From: Anoplolepis gracilipes
Taxonomy: Eukaryota > Arthropoda > Insecta > Hymenoptera > Formicidae
Length of the DNA: 64,000 nucleotides
NCBI RefSeq assembly: GCF_047496725.1
Contig: NC_132980.1
Coordinates: 2,773,001-2,837,000 of the forward strand
Direction of reading: 5' to 3'
In this document: in pieces, positions 8,091 through 18,991 of the stretch
How the letters are laid out: each line of letters opens with the position of its first letter
Numbering within the stretch: the stretch's first letter is position 1
Made by a program: the position numbers and the translations under genes
Notes under the pieces: model-generated
Database searches by the model: none
Seen by the model: only the letters and a program-made list of their open reading frames with translations
Told to the model about the DNA's origin: nothing

Positions 8091-10127
8091 GCGCTCGTTA
8101 CGTGGGATATTTTTATCGTCCGTCCCCACGGCTATTGTATAGATACCGTGCGGGTTATCTTTATCGATGTCGTCTATTGTTACAACAGGTGTACGTATCT
8201 CAATAGTCTCGTCTGTTGTGTTGATAACGCTGATTGGGCAGAGAAAGTTTTTCGGTTTTACTAGACATCTTCCTATATATATTCCAGGGGCTGTTTCTTT
8301 CGCGCGTACTATTCCCGCTTCGTTTCGATTAGTCGCGGCTTGCACAATGGTTTCACTGCGTGGTTTCAAGATAATTTTATTATATGGTCGCATCTTGAGT
8401 ACATCCGTACCGATTTGTAACTCTTTATTTTTGTAATCGCAGGATACCTTTTGCTTCCTTAGGAAATCGATTCCTAGTATCCCGTCGTATTCCATGGGGA
8501 AGTCGTCTTTTACTACGTAAATTGCATGTTTAATGTCTTGTCCGGTTAGATTAATTGTTGCATGCATCTTCCCTATTGTATATATTTTGTGTCCGGTTAT
8601 TCCTATTAACGCTAATTTTTTATTGTATATCAATGTTTCGCCTTTTAAATGCTTTACTTTTATTAGTGATATGGTCGCACCGGAATCGTATAGCATGTTT
8701 ATGCGCCCTGCCTTCGTTTCGCGTATGGGCATCGTTACGACGTCGAGTCCTTGTTTATCTCGCGTCTGTCTTACGTGTGTCACCTGATATTCCAGCGCGC
8801 GCTTTGCCTTGCTATCGCTTCTTTCTTTTTCGTCGTTACTACGCTCGGAATCGGAACTCTTTCCTCGCGTCTTATAACGCGTTCCTTTTGAATTATTTTG
8901 AATATCGCTCGATTTATTCGCGTTGTTCGGGTTTTTTCGAGCCTGTGGTTTTCCTTGCGGTCGGCCGTTTAAAGACCAACACTCGTCGCGATTATGTCCG
9001 CGCTTTTTACAATGCTTGCAAAATTTTTCTACCACATTGACGCGTGGTCTTTCGGGTTTCGGCAGAGCGTATCTGCTCGTTCGACAATCTCGTCCGTAAT
9101 GTCCTATCTTGCCGCATTTAAAACACGTTGCATTAGTATCTCGAGGCGGTCGCGAGTAATTCGAGTCGAGTTTATTTTTATTTTGATAACTGTTTGTTCT
9201 CGCTCCCATCGGCTTGATAAGTTTTTCTTCCGAGCTCGCGCCGTTTATCGCCTCTTGCAATGTCGAGAAGCGTTGTGACCGTACGAGTACTTTCAAGTCG
9301 TCGCGTAGTCCGATTTGATAATTAATTAACGCTTGGTCTCTGATAGTTTGCTGAATCGTGCGTTTTTGTTCTAGAGTATGCTCTTTTCCTTCGGTCATAG
9401 AGTCATATAATTTCATAGCTACTAGATCGACACGCTGTCCGAACGCGTAGGCGGTTTCGCTTGTTTTTTGTTTTAATGAATTAAATTCGACTTGCAAGTG
9501 TGTCGTGCTTTGTTTCGTTTGATAACAAGCTTCGAGTTGCGTCCGAAATTCATCGAAAGTGCGTATATCGCGCGTTTCAAAATCTTGTCGCGCTCTTCCG
9601 CGTAACTTTGTATATAATATCGCCTGCATAAGAGATTCTTCATCTGCCGGATTTGTATTTTGTATTGCGTATGTGCATGAATTCAAGAAATCTTGCAACT
9701 TGTGTCGCGACATTCCGTCAAATTCCGGAATCATTTGCCTCGCTTCCTTTAACGTCAGGAAATTGGGTGCCATACTACGTCGGTTTCTAACGTCGCGATC
9801 GGTCCGTCCGTAATATATGCTTTCGGCAAGTTCTTCTCGACGGCTTGTATTTTGATCGCGTTGCTGTAGTTGAGCTACTTGTTCTGTTAAGAATTGTATT
9901 GCATAGCGCATTTCTCTTAACATGGCGGACGTAGAGTCGTTTGTCGATTCTTCTCGCGGTTGTACCGGTTGATTAATTGTTCGTCGCAATCGTGCGATCT
10001 CGTCGTCTACCGCGTCATTAGACACGTTTGCGGACGTAGACGCGCGGGGATTTTGAGCTTCTGCCATCTCGCGCGTTCGTGCGTAGATTTCTTCGGGATC
10101 AAAAATCTCGCTCTCGTAAGATGTCAA
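8085..10127 (-). CDS. gag: Gag-protease polyprotein
   Basis: A 680-residue frame. The N-terminal 330 residues are helix-rich, capsid-like sequence. Two CCHC zinc knuckles follow: CFKCGKIGHYGRDC (335-348) and CKHCKKRGHNRDEC (370-383). A basic, Ser/Lys-rich linker leads to an aspartic protease with active-site DSGA at 481-484 and a later ILGIDFL, the usual second protease motif. Protease therefore sits in the first frame and would be made at gag levels. The start at MTSYESEIFD is the first ATG of the open frame and lies about 770 bases inside the element, past a long leader. It ends with the UGA discussed above. Confidence 0.93.
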   Translation of the reverse strand: MTSYESEIFDPEEIYARTREMAEAQNPRASTSANVSNDAVDDEIARLRRTINQPVQPREESTNDSTSAMLREMRYAIQFLTEQVAQLQQRDQNTSRREELAESIYYGRTDRDVRNRRSMAPNFLTLKEARQMIPEFDGMSRHKLQDFLNSCTYAIQNTNPADEESLMQAILYTKLRGRARQDFETRDIRTFDEFRTQLEACYQTKQSTTHLQVEFNSLKQKTSETAYAFGQRVDLVAMKLYDSMTEGKEHTLEQKRTIQQTIRDQALINYQIGLRDDLKVLVRSQRFSTLQEAINGASSEEKLIKPMGARTNSYQNKNKLDSNYSRPPRDTNATCFKCGKIGHYGRDCRTSRYALPKPERPRVNVVEKFCKHCKKRGHNRDECWSLNGRPQGKPQARKNPNNANKSSDIQNNSKGTRYKTRGKSSDSERSNDEKERSDSKAKRALEYQVTHVRQTRDKQGLDVVTMPIRETKAGRINMLYDSGATISLIKVKHLKGETLIYNKKLALIGITGHKIYTIGKMHATINLTGQDIKHAIYVVKDDFPMEYDGILGIDFLRKQKVSCDYKNKELQIGTDVLKMRPYNKIILKPRSETIVQAATNRNEAGIVRAKETAPGIYIGRCLVKPKNFLCPISVINTTDETIEIRTPVVTIDDIDKDNPHGIYTIAVGTDDKNIPRNERI

Positions 10128-10904
10128 TGAAAATTCTCGCCGAAGTGATACCTGGCTTGGAGTTCGACTAAGATACGGTCTCGTTCGTCTAGTTGAGTCG
10201 TGTAAATCGTCAGTGGGGTCAGTCGGATTATTTTCAACAAGACTCGCGTCGAAACTCGTAAATGGAAATTCGCGTTCTGTTATAACATTGCTCGGTAGCT
10301 CTGTGTCACTATCACTCGAGTATCGAGTTTCGAGGTTCCGTCGGACACTATCGCGTATGTCTCGGAGCGCTTCTACGGCTACACTCGCGGGACTTAATTC
10401 GCAATATTTTATAGCTCGATTTGCTCGTTCGCAACCTAAGCAACCACGACTTATTTGCTATCGGTTTCGGTACGTTTCTCCCTTCCGACATTCACGCAAA
10501 TTTAATTAAAATTAATTTGGTTCGGACTTACAGTAGTAGTATCGCTCGCATATTCGTTCGCTGTCTCGGTTTCGCTGACGTTGCGTCCTTCGCTCGGCGG
10601 CTGATAAGGCTGGCGGTCGCGTTCCGGCGGCGATGCGTCGTCGATGGAGTTGTCGTAGGTCGGGCGGCTTGGCGGCTCGCGTCCTTGCTCCAATCCTGCG
10701 ATGCTCTGTTTATCTCGTAGTCCGTAGTCGTCTGCTCTGCATGTAGCTTGGCTTCTTGATGTCCGTCAGTGTTTGCTAACTTTCTGACGTGCCTGCCTGT
10801 TTAAGCACTTTTTATTTTATTGCAGGTCTTGCACGACGGTCGGGGTGCCAACTCCGTGACATCCACCGGGGGTGTTCCCTGGATCCCACCGCTGCCACCA
10901 AAAT
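10128..10904 (-). other. 5' leader of copy 1 with splice donor and upstream ORF
   Basis: This is the region between the 5' LTR and gag. It holds a 63-residue open frame (10502-10693, starting MEQGREPPSR) rich in acidic and polar residues and without a signal peptide. That frame is interrupted by a good donor, GTAAGT at 10531-10526 on the minus strand. It may be a spliced leader peptide or an upstream ORF; I cannot tell which. Confidence 0.4.
10883..10900 (-). other. Primer-binding site, tRNA-Leu type
   Basis: The plus strand reads ATCCCACCGCTGCCACCA, identical to my recollection of the 3' end of tRNA-Leu(AAG) with its CCA, four bases inside the 5' LTR. On the minus strand this gives a TGG-starting primer site in the expected place. 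Confidence 0.75.
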
Positions 10905-11690
10905 TGTTGTGCCTCCGCGAAGGGGCACGGGATTTGTCGGGATCGTTTTGGGAATGTCGGGGATGCGTCGGGCGGTTTCTCCTTTTTTTTGTATTACGCT
11001 TTTCTTTTAAATGTAATCTTTTTATTCTACTAATTTCACAACTTGTATAATCCTTTTATATCTCGCGAAAATATATGACAGTTTAATTAAAGTCAATGGT
11101 GTGATATTTTGTCACTGCTCCCAGCGAACGTTATACTACTCGCGCTTGCTATCAGTTAGAGTGAAAGAGCGGTATCTCTCGTATACACCGTCGTACAGGT
11201 AGTCTGATACGCGTCGGCTTATCTCGGGTGCGCGTATATCTCTTAGTCATGCGTGTATGACTCTGTTGAATCTGGTCAATAGCTGCTCGTGGCGATTATT
11301 ACTCGTTCGGTTCTAATTAACGACTGCCCGTCGCTTCATCGCGGCGAGTGCTGAGCTTCCCTCCGAACTGCATGGTTTTTCGGAGGGGGTCCCTTAGCAA
11401 CATGACCAAATATGGTTATGTTGCTGAATTCGCGTTTTAGTGCAGGCGAGGAAGTTCAAAGTCGAATTTCCTCGCTTGTACTTTTAGCAATTCGGCAATA
11501 TCTTTCCGGTGCGTTTCCGAGAGCGCTTTCCGGTTTCGCGTTCGCGCTCGGTCTCGGGCGCGCGTGGCTCGCTGCGTCAGCGGCTCGCGCGATTATCGCT
11601 TCGCTCGCGATGCATTCCTGCATCAATATAATTATATGTATATATATATATATATTTATTAAATCTGTAGCTTTTTCTGGGGCTATAACA
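10905..11690 (-). repeat. 5' LTR of copy 1
   Basis: Pairs with 2115-2900 at equal length. Differences include C/T at 11017 and a cluster around 11495-11505; I counted about 11 in total. Confidence 0.95.
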
Positions 11691-11694
11691 ATAT

Positions 11695-12100
11695 ATACAA
11701 TATTGCATGGTATGAAATAAAAAAAAAACTGAATGAAATTCAGATAACTGTAAACATAATAACATTACTGTTTTTAAAAATATGTTAATAGTGACAATCG
11801 CATAATTCGAAGTATCTTAGAGAATATTTAATTTTATTGACTTTATAATACATACTTGTTAAAATTGTCTTTATATTATAAATATAATAAAAGCTTATAT
11901 ATTGTAATTACATTAAAAGTGTTTTTATTATTGTAATAAGAGTATATCATGTTCATTTTATCACGAAAATATTATAATATCGATATCTTATTCATAAGTC
12001 TAGAACAAATACTGTGCAATATTTAATAGCAGAAGTTAATTTAAAAAATTTGTTGCAGGAGTGTTATTGGTAGGAAAATAATCTGTGAACAATATCCTAT
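11695..12100. other. AT-rich spacer
   Basis: I see no gene or repeat end in this stretch. Confidence 0.5.
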
Positions 12101-12107
12101 TGAAACA

Positions 12108-12230
12108 TATACGTTTTTGAATTTGTTGCTCGTTTTAAAGTGTCGAAAATCGACACTTTGTCGTTACAGGGTCGGTATCACGATAAAGTGTCGATTTTCG
12201 ATACTTTATAACGAGTAACAAATTCTATAA
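12108..12230. repeat. Double palindrome
   Basis: The segment is an inverted repeat: GTTGCTCGTT near the left end is answered by AACGAGTAAC near the right end. Each arm contains its own hairpin, AAAGTGTCGA-AAA-TCGACACTTT on the left and a near-copy on the right. It lies immediately left of the MITE at 12237. Confidence 0.8.
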
Positions 12231-12236
12231 CATATA

Positions 12237-12684
12237 CAGGGTGTCCCATAACTCGCGAACCACACGTCAGGTGCAGGTAGAATAGGTTAAATTGAGTAAA
12301 AAAGTTATGTACCATTTTGCAATTGTCGCAATAGTTAATGAGATATTAATTATAAGTGATCAGCCAATCGGCGTCCGGCAGGAGCGCGCGGCACGAAGAA
12401 GCCTCCCACTGTTACTTGATACTAGGCGCGCCGATATGTGTGTGTGACTCTTCAGGTTGTCAATGCAGAGCGTTCCTCCTACCGCTTCGTCGGCGCGCCT
12501 AGTATCAAGTAACAATGGGAGGCTTCCTTGTGCCGCGCGCTCCTGCCGGGCGCCGATTGGCTGATCTGTTATAATTAATATCTCATTAACTATTGCGAAA
12601 ATTGCAAAATGGTAGATAATTTTTTTACTCAGTTTAACCTACTCTACCTGCATCTAACAGATGGTTCGCGAATTATGGGACACC

Positions 12685-12687
<3 letters not shown>
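12237..12687. mobile_element. CAGGGTGTCCC-type MITE, complete copy
   Basis: 451 bp with long terminal inverted repeats (CAGGGTGTCCCATAA... and ...TTATGGGACACCCTG) flanked by TA on each side, as expected for Tc1/mariner-related elements. The arms extend inward through AATATCTCATTAA and CAGCCAATCGGCG to a central GGCGCGCC. It carries no coding sequence. Related copies are at 1542-1668 and 48677-50193. Confidence 0.85.

Positions 12688-12732
<45 letters not shown>
12688..12732. repeat. (TA)n microsatellite
   Basis: A run of TA repeats directly beside the MITE's TA target, suggesting insertion into, or expansion at, a TA tract. Confidence 0.9.
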
Positions 12733-12735
<3 letters not shown>

Positions 12736-12769
12736 AAAATAAATTTCTTTAATGTAATAACAAAAGTTC

Positions 12770-13305
12770 ATCAGATATGTACCGCGATGGGGCCGTGAAC
12801 TCGGGATCGACATCAAATGTCGACCTCTCGCCCCAAGTGTCGCCGGGGCGGGGCTGGGAGGAGGGCCATAACAGACCATCCGATTTTGACCTCCAGCCAC
12901 TATCCAAAACCCCGGCGACAAGGAAGAAGGGGATGCGCGGCGCCATACCAAATGCGGGCGGGACCCCGGGTCCCCTAACAACATCTAGCTCCCCACTTAA
13001 GTATGGCGGAGTAAATGGTGTCCCCACTTTGCCAAAAAGCATAAATTGCCCGCAGAATGGCTCAGGATGGGCCACATACACTAGTGGCCCACTGCGTTGA
13101 AGTCTCCTCCCACAACATCAGATGGAATTCAGGCGAGGAGGTTACGAGATAGTGCCGATGGCGAGGGCCGCAACCCCTATTAATTTTAATCGCCAGAGCT
13201 GAACACCCGGAGAGGTTTTAGTGGGTATGCCCGTTAGATAAGGAGAATCCCACACAGTATCCCGGAGGTTCCGACCCGTCAGAGATGCATAATGCATTTC
13301 CCATC
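12770..13305 (+). other. GC-rich segment, possibly a LINE 3' end
   Basis: A plus-strand frame is open from 12777 to 13100 (108 codons) but resembles nothing I know. Downstream text (TTTTAGTGGGTATG, GAGAATCCCACA, TGCATTTCCCATCC, then a short A run) looks like the 3' untranslated end of an R1-clade LINE. It stops where an inverted LTR fragment begins. This is a weak assignment. Confidence 0.3.
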
Positions 13306-13317
13306 CGATACAAAAAA

Positions 13318-13645
13318 AAGGTATGCACTGCGATAGCGCGTTGACCGTTCGAGCCACTGACGCGCACGCTCAAAGCCGTACCGGGCCGAAAAGCCGAGAA
13401 ACGTTCCCGAAGACCGGAAGGACATTGCTGAAACTGCACAATCAGCAAGCAAAGAATTTCGACTTTGAACTTCCTCGCCTGCACTAGGACTCTGACCATA
13501 TTTGGTCATGTTGCTAAAGAATCCCCTCCGAAAGGCGTGCAATTCGGAGATAATAAAAACCCCCGCTAATTACAATTAAGCGACGGGCAGTCGTCACTCA
13601 GATTTTAACCATTAACAATCGTCACGGGCAGACGCGAACTACATT
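13318..13645 (+). repeat. Diverged LTR fragment, inverted
   Basis: Read on the minus strand this matches the middle of the copy 1 LTR (AGCAACATGACCAAATATGG, GCGAGGAAGTTCAAAGTCGA), so it lies opposite to its neighbours. It is heavily diverged and lacks both LTR ends. Confidence 0.7.
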
Positions 13646-13749
13646 TCGGAATAATAATAACTCCATCGTAAATCAAGGATCAAATTATTAATAACTGCAT
13701 CGAGCAGTTGAGTAACTAATCAGCCGCGAATATTTTTACTAATTCACTT

Positions 13750-14420
13750 TTATAATCTTCATATAACTTGCGTCAATAAATGAGCCTAGTATAATCTATG
13801 GTATGATATTTTGTCACTGCTCCCAGCGAACGTTATATCATTCACGCTTACTATCGGTTAGAGTAAGAGAGCGGTATCCCGTGTATATCATCGTAGCTAA
13901 TAGCCCGATGCGCGTCGACTTATCTCAGGCGTGCGTATATCTCTTAGCTATTTGCATCTGTCCGTTGTATTTATGACTATGTTGAATCTGTTCAACAGCT
14001 GCCCGTGACGATTACTACTCGTTAGGATCTAAGTAGCGACTGCCCGTCGCTTCATCGCGGCAGGTGGTATTCTTACCTCCGAACTGCATGATTATTCGAA
14101 GGGGATCCCTTAGCAACATGACCAAATATGGTTATGTCGCTGAATTCGCGGATTCGCGTCCTAGTGCAGGCAAGGAAGTTCAAAGTCGAAATTCCTCGCT
14201 TGTACTTTTTGCAATTCGGCGACACCTTTCCGGTGCGTCTCCGAGAGCGCTTTCCGGTTTCGCGTTCGCGCTCGGTTTCCGGCGCGCGTGGTTCGCGCGA
14301 TTATCGCTTTAGTCGCGATGCATTCCTACATCATTTTGAGTCGCTTTCATTTTAATTATGTGTATATATATATATATATATTTATTTATTTAATATATAG
14401 CCTTTTCTGGGGCTATAACA
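13750..14420 (-). repeat. 3' LTR of copy 2 (5'-truncated)
   Basis: Matches copy 1 LTR from about 2270 (GATATTTTGTCACTGCTCCC) to the end GGGGCTATAACA, with roughly 10% differences. The first 150 or so bases are missing or unrecognisable. It is followed by the same polypurine tract as copy 1. Confidence 0.85.
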
Positions 14421-14544
14421 CCCCTCCCCCGTTGGAAAAGAAAACGGAGATACGACGTTTTCTATTTTGAAGAATTTATCCTTTTTTCTTAACAAAATGA
14501 GCTCCTTAATAATAAATAAAGAGATAGTAGAAATGCAATAGGAG

Positions 14545-14580
14545 CAACGTTTCGATCCGTATTCGGATCCTCTTCAGCGC
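14545..14580 (-). other. Penelope-like 3' hairpin, minus strand
   Basis: The minus strand reads GCGCTGAAGA, a 5-bp stem GATCC/GGATC around GAATAC, then GAAACGTT. The same layout occurs at 49879-49912 in a Penelope-like fragment, so this probably marks the 3' end of another copy. Confidence 0.5.
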
Positions 14581-15099
14581 AATGTGTGAAAAAATAATAA
14601 ACGTAATTACTATATATTAAATTTTGAATTATTCATAATCGCAAAGTCAAATCGTAACGTAATAGTAGTATGCCGTCGGTTTATAATTAAAACATAAGGT
14701 AAGCATTAGATCGGTCGCTATTTTGTCGGATTGAAAAGTAGACGTTTATTACGCGAATACATGATGTCACTATTCTAAGTTGTTCGATCATATGCTAATC
14801 GTGATGTTTTTTTATATATGAACCAATGACTCTTTCAAATGTTCCCAATTCTTTCCGTCAAGCATTTCTCGGAGGTTTCCAAGCCACGAGGTGTGCAATA
14901 TATAGGTGAGGGAAAAAAGATTTGGAAGTAGATTCATCGACTACCTGTCCACTTAACTTATTCTTTATGTCGTACTAATATTATACGTGCAACTGTAATG
15001 AAGGATTAAGTGGTACACACTTAACACCTACACACTAGTCCTGTCCTGATCCCGCCTCGAAAGAGTTCTTCGAGGATCCAGACACCAGCGACTATTCCT

Positions 15100-15360
15100 G
15101 AGCAACCACTCCGGACAACGGGCGTCCCCGTTGCCTCAACCGGGCGTATTCGACCTCCGGTTCCTTCACCGCGATCCTCCGGACAACGGGTGTACTCGTT
15201 GCCTCGACCGGGCGTTCCCGGCCTCCGGTTCCTTCACCGCGATCCTCCGGACAACGGGTGTACTCGTTGCCTCGACCGGGCGTTCCCGGCCTTCGGTTCC
15301 TTCACCGCGATCCTGCGAACAACGGGTGTACTCGTTGCCTTGACCGGGCGTTCCCGGCCT
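15100..15360. repeat. 68-bp tandem repeat
   Basis: Units starting CCTCCGGTTCC at 15154, 15222, 15290 (CCTTCGG) and 15358 are spaced exactly 68 bp, with a degenerate earlier unit from 15100. Because 68 is not a multiple of three, a run through the array is read in changing frames. Shorter repeats with the core CGCACCGAACCACCGTCCGA follow at 15490-15545. Confidence 0.85.
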
Positions 15361-15815
15361 CCGAACCAACAAACCGCCCGTCTCCGGGCGAACCAGAAGC
15401 TCGAGCTGCCGCCAAAGGCTGTCCGCGACCAGGACACACCGAATCCACCGCCTGACCCCCGGGCGCACCGAGAAGTCGCCCGACACCAGGGCGCACCGAA
15501 CCACCGTCCGACACCAGGACGCACCGAACCACCGTCCGACACCCGGACGGACCGGATCCGTCATTCGACCACCCAGACGCGCCCGACACGTCCAAGGCCG
15601 AGCGCCTGACCTATCTGTACATATCGCCCTACATTGTAAATACATCCCCCCGTGTGTCTTCGTTGTATGAAATAATAAACGGGTCTAACAACGACACCGC
15701 AGGAGAGTCTCTATCTTCCTTCCCCCCGTGCCAAGCCTTGTCCCGAATCCTAGCTGAGCGAGCAACATCCGCGGCAACGGGAAAGGCGTAACGTTACAAA
15801 GTTCGGACTCAAAAC

Positions 15816-15968
15816 ATGGGGTCCGGGGAAGCCAAGGGCACCGGACCGAGACGAACGGAAGCTGCCGAAAAGCCGCCCCGGAAAGCTGCCTCGCAGAAGT
15901 CAATCGATCAAGAATCAATAAGCAAGATCGAATCGGCCGCGATAAGCGACGGCCGCCATTGGCTCTAA
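15816..15968 (+). pseudogene. Short ORF, possible retroelement gag start
   Basis: Fifty codons (MGSGEAKGTG...) rich in Lys, Ala and Ser, following a stretch with AATAAA (15671) that could be an LTR end. The frame stops at 15968 and I find no continuation. The resemblance to the start of a gag protein is only in composition and position. Confidence 0.2.
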
Positions 15969-17378
15969 GGGCCGCGATAGCGCCACAGGTGGCCTAGTCA
16001 CGCACGAATTCGCCGGCGTGTTTCCTGCAAGTCTCACGCTCGTCACTGTTCGGCGAGCTATCGAGGACGACAGGCCTTATAACTCAGAGATCCCGTGCGA
16101 GGACGACGAGGAGACCAGGATTTTGTAAGGCCGCCAAACCGGTAACTCACGCGATTCGGACAAGCGTTACCCTGTCGCAATTCCTGTATATTTTGTTGTC
16201 GCGATTAACAAGGAAAATTATTCGCCGTCGCGTAATTGTGCTGTCGTTTCGAGTTTCGCGAGGGACTTCGTTTCGTCCGAGTCGGAAAGGGGCAAAGTTT
16301 CTCGCCGATAGTCAATTTGTACTGTCGCGTTAATTCTCGTATTAGTTGTCGCGAATTAGTCATAGTAATTGTCGTATCGTATCCGTCGAGAAGCAAGTTT
16401 GTATATCGCGCGTGCGACTTCGATATCCCGTGTCGCCTATCGGCTCGCGATCCAGGATTAATTTGGCGTTAATCCGTAAGGTTTATTAAGATTCATGTAC
16501 AAATTGTGTCGAGTATTAGTGTTTCATGTATGACGATATTTTCATATAATCTGTGCAGCGAATATTATCTGTCGTGGCGATCGATATCGAAGATCGATGC
16601 GTGCCGACCGCGTATGTTTACGCTCATTCCATAGAGTATTTCTTTCGCAAATTGAATAGCGCGATTAACGGGCGTTCCGTGACCGAGAATTACGGTAGTT
16701 TTCGATATATTTAATTTTACTACCGCCGCGATCTTAACAAGCCATGAGCGACTTCCGACATTACAAAGAATATCCGAAATCGGGTGTAATTTAATACCTC
16801 ACGCCGCGGCACCGCGTCATCACGCGCCCTTCACGTGCTCAACGAGGACGACCACTACGCATAGTTGTCGCAAACAATTTTAATTCTCTCCTGTGAATTC
16901 CATCTCGTTTTCTACAAATATCTCATGTCAAATACATATATTTTTATTCTCATTTCACATCGTTGTATCTTTAATTGAAATAATTTAACGTCTAAAACTA
17001 TCGATTCTCGATCCCGTGTCGCTCCTTACGAACCACTCCTTCTACCTATTTTAAGGCTGGCTAGTTAAATTCGTTACCGTCGCGATTGTAATTATTTTAG
17101 CGTTCTGCGCGCGTTACGAAATTATCGCATCGAGTAGAGCGGCGTGAATTTTCGTACCTGGCGCCCAAATACATTGTTGTTTTGAGAAATATCGATCGGG
17201 GAGAACGATCGCGCCGAAGGTGTGTCGTAGGCCAGTCCATCGGCCCAGAATTAGTCGAAGGAACCTTAAGATCAATTAACAGAACATACACGGTCACAAT
17301 ATATACTATTATGTTTTCTCTTATATTATTTTTTTACTCTAGTTTACAGTTTTGTTTGTTTTTTCGCATTTACAATAT

Positions 17379-18830
17379 TTAAATATTGTTTCTTATAATT
17401 ATATAAAGTACAATTAATATTACTATTATTATTATTATTATTATCGTGATTGTACCGATTGTCGCCATTGGATATACGAATTGTTTTCTCGCGAAGAAAT
17501 TTTGTTCATTACTTTTTAAATCGTTATCTATTTCTTCTAATTGTAATTTTAGTTTTGTCAGTTCCATTCGGTGCTGACCTATATCTTGTATCGTGTCGTT
17601 GTCGTGTATTATCGTATTGCGTTCTCGTACCAGTGTCAAGTTATTCAGGTAGGTACGTTTCTATATCTGTTTCATAGATTATTTGTTTCATCTGTATAGT
17701 CATGTCTGGAGTTATTAATTTGCATTTTCCTTTCAGTGTAATTTTTCCAGTGTTTCTAATCACTGTTTTGTATTCTTGTCGTATTGTATTGTTAGTTGTT
17801 CTGTAGCAGTCGAGTAGAGCCGTGTTTGTGGCTGTTGTAATGCGATCCATGTGGTACGTATTGATATAATGTATTTCGTCTTACAGTTGTTACGTTGACG
17901 CTGCTGTGTATACATTTGTATTTCACATGGTGCATTTAAATTTACTCTATATGTCGGTGTCGCATGTTCATGCGCTTATTTTCGCGTATTTTTTATAGTA
18001 AGCCAGTCTTCGGTGTGTATTTGAAAAGGGAAGTACATTCCTTGCGGCAACTGCTGTGTTGCTTCCTTTAAATGTATTATTATACTATCCATCGGTATTA
18101 ATCTCGGATGCATTGCTCCGTTTTTTGTATATGTTAGATATTCTATAATGTTATCCGCGTCGCGTATTAATTCTGCTATTACTGCGGTAATTATGATAAA
18201 GTGTTCGTTTATCTCGCTGCGTTCTATATACTCGTTTACTCGTTTCTGTAAGAGGTATTCGTTACGCTGTATTGTATTTTCAAGTTTATCCATACGGCCG
18301 ATAGTTGTATTTATTATTTTAATTTGATTTTGTACAGCATGCTGTATTGTCTGTTGACCGTTTTCTAATATGTTTAGTTGTTCGTTAATTCATTTTTCGT
18401 CGTTAACGTCCATTGTGCCGAATAATAATTTTGCTAAGGAACCTATTCCGTCTATTAGTCCTCGTCATTTATTTGTCTATTTTTTATATATCGTTTTAAT
18501 TTGTGTCGTGACATCTTTTAAATATTTTGTCTCTTTTTTTGTTAGTGTCTAGGTTCACGCATGTATCTCGAAGATAATGGGTGTGAAATTTCATAGTTTC
18601 GCATAATTTTTCGGTCTGTTTCAGATATTTGTTTGTTCGTATCTTTCGTCTAGGTTCGATAAGTCTAGTTTTATTACTAGTTCCCAGTTTTCCTTTGTGT
18701 AGTGGATATATCCGATTTCTTCAAAGAATAACTCTAGATTATGTTTAAATTCTTGTATCTGGTAAGGGAGATTCGTTTCGTCGTCTTTCGTGTGACTTTT
18801 GCTGATCCAACATGCGAGTGTCCTGTAATA
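17379..18830 (-). pseudogene. env: Env remnant of copy 2
   Basis: Matches the copy 1 env in three broken frames (17379-17639, 17641-17850, 17976-18293), plus the upstream part to the conserved acceptor near 18830. An internal deletion near 17970 removes roughly 235 bp relative to copy 1 (about 3821-4055). The cytoplasmic tail is mostly lost through a second deletion near 17385. Frameshifts and stops make it non-functional. The basic site and fusion-peptide region is diverged as well. Confidence 0.85.
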
Positions 18831-18991
18831 TCATATTATATTTCATTTTATTATAATTTATCTCTTGGGTGTCGCTCACCTTCTCTGACTTCACGGAGTT
18901 CGCGCTAATCCAGCGGGTGATACATCGGTAATATTATAATGTCGCTGGTTTAGTCTCTTAACGACTTTAGCAAGAGACAGATCGTTTTATT

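Larger units (their letters stand above)
2115..11690 (-). mobile_element. Complete errantivirus-like Ty3/gypsy element (copy 1)
   Basis: A 9,576-bp LTR retroelement read on the minus strand. It has two 786-bp LTRs (TGTT...AACA), a flanking 4-bp duplication ATAT (2111-2114 and 11691-11694), a primer-binding site next to the 5' LTR, a polypurine tract next to the 3' LTR, and three long open frames in the order gag-protease, pol, env. The LTRs differ at about 11 positions by eye (near 1.4%), mostly transitions, so insertion is fairly recent. All three large frames are intact. The three-gene layout and 4-bp duplication fit the env-bearing Metaviridae (errantiviruses). A conserved plus-strand frame lies between pol and env. 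Confidence 0.95.
14482..17296. mobile_element. Foreign insertion in copy 2 (composite, mostly unclassified)
   Basis: Copy 1 sequence is interrupted here and resumes at about 17297. The left end carries a minus-strand Penelope-like tail (14545-14580). The middle is GC-rich with 68-bp tandem repeats, then an AATAAA and a short ORF. The right part has GTCGCG-rich text, and at about 17161 TGGCGCCC, a common retroelement primer-site start. The whole may be one or more LTR-element fragments plus a Penelope tail; I cannot name them. Confidence 0.5.

Noticed and set aside
8555..9040. 161-codon plus-strand frame within gag-protease, repeated at 22445-22930
   Set aside because: It is fully antisense to gag-protease. 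Its presence in both copies follows from the near-identical block and so is not evidence of selection.
12777..13100. 108-codon plus-strand frame as a gene
   Set aside because: It lies in a GC-rich fragment that looks like a retroelement end; no homologous block or start context was seen. Kept only as an unassigned segment.
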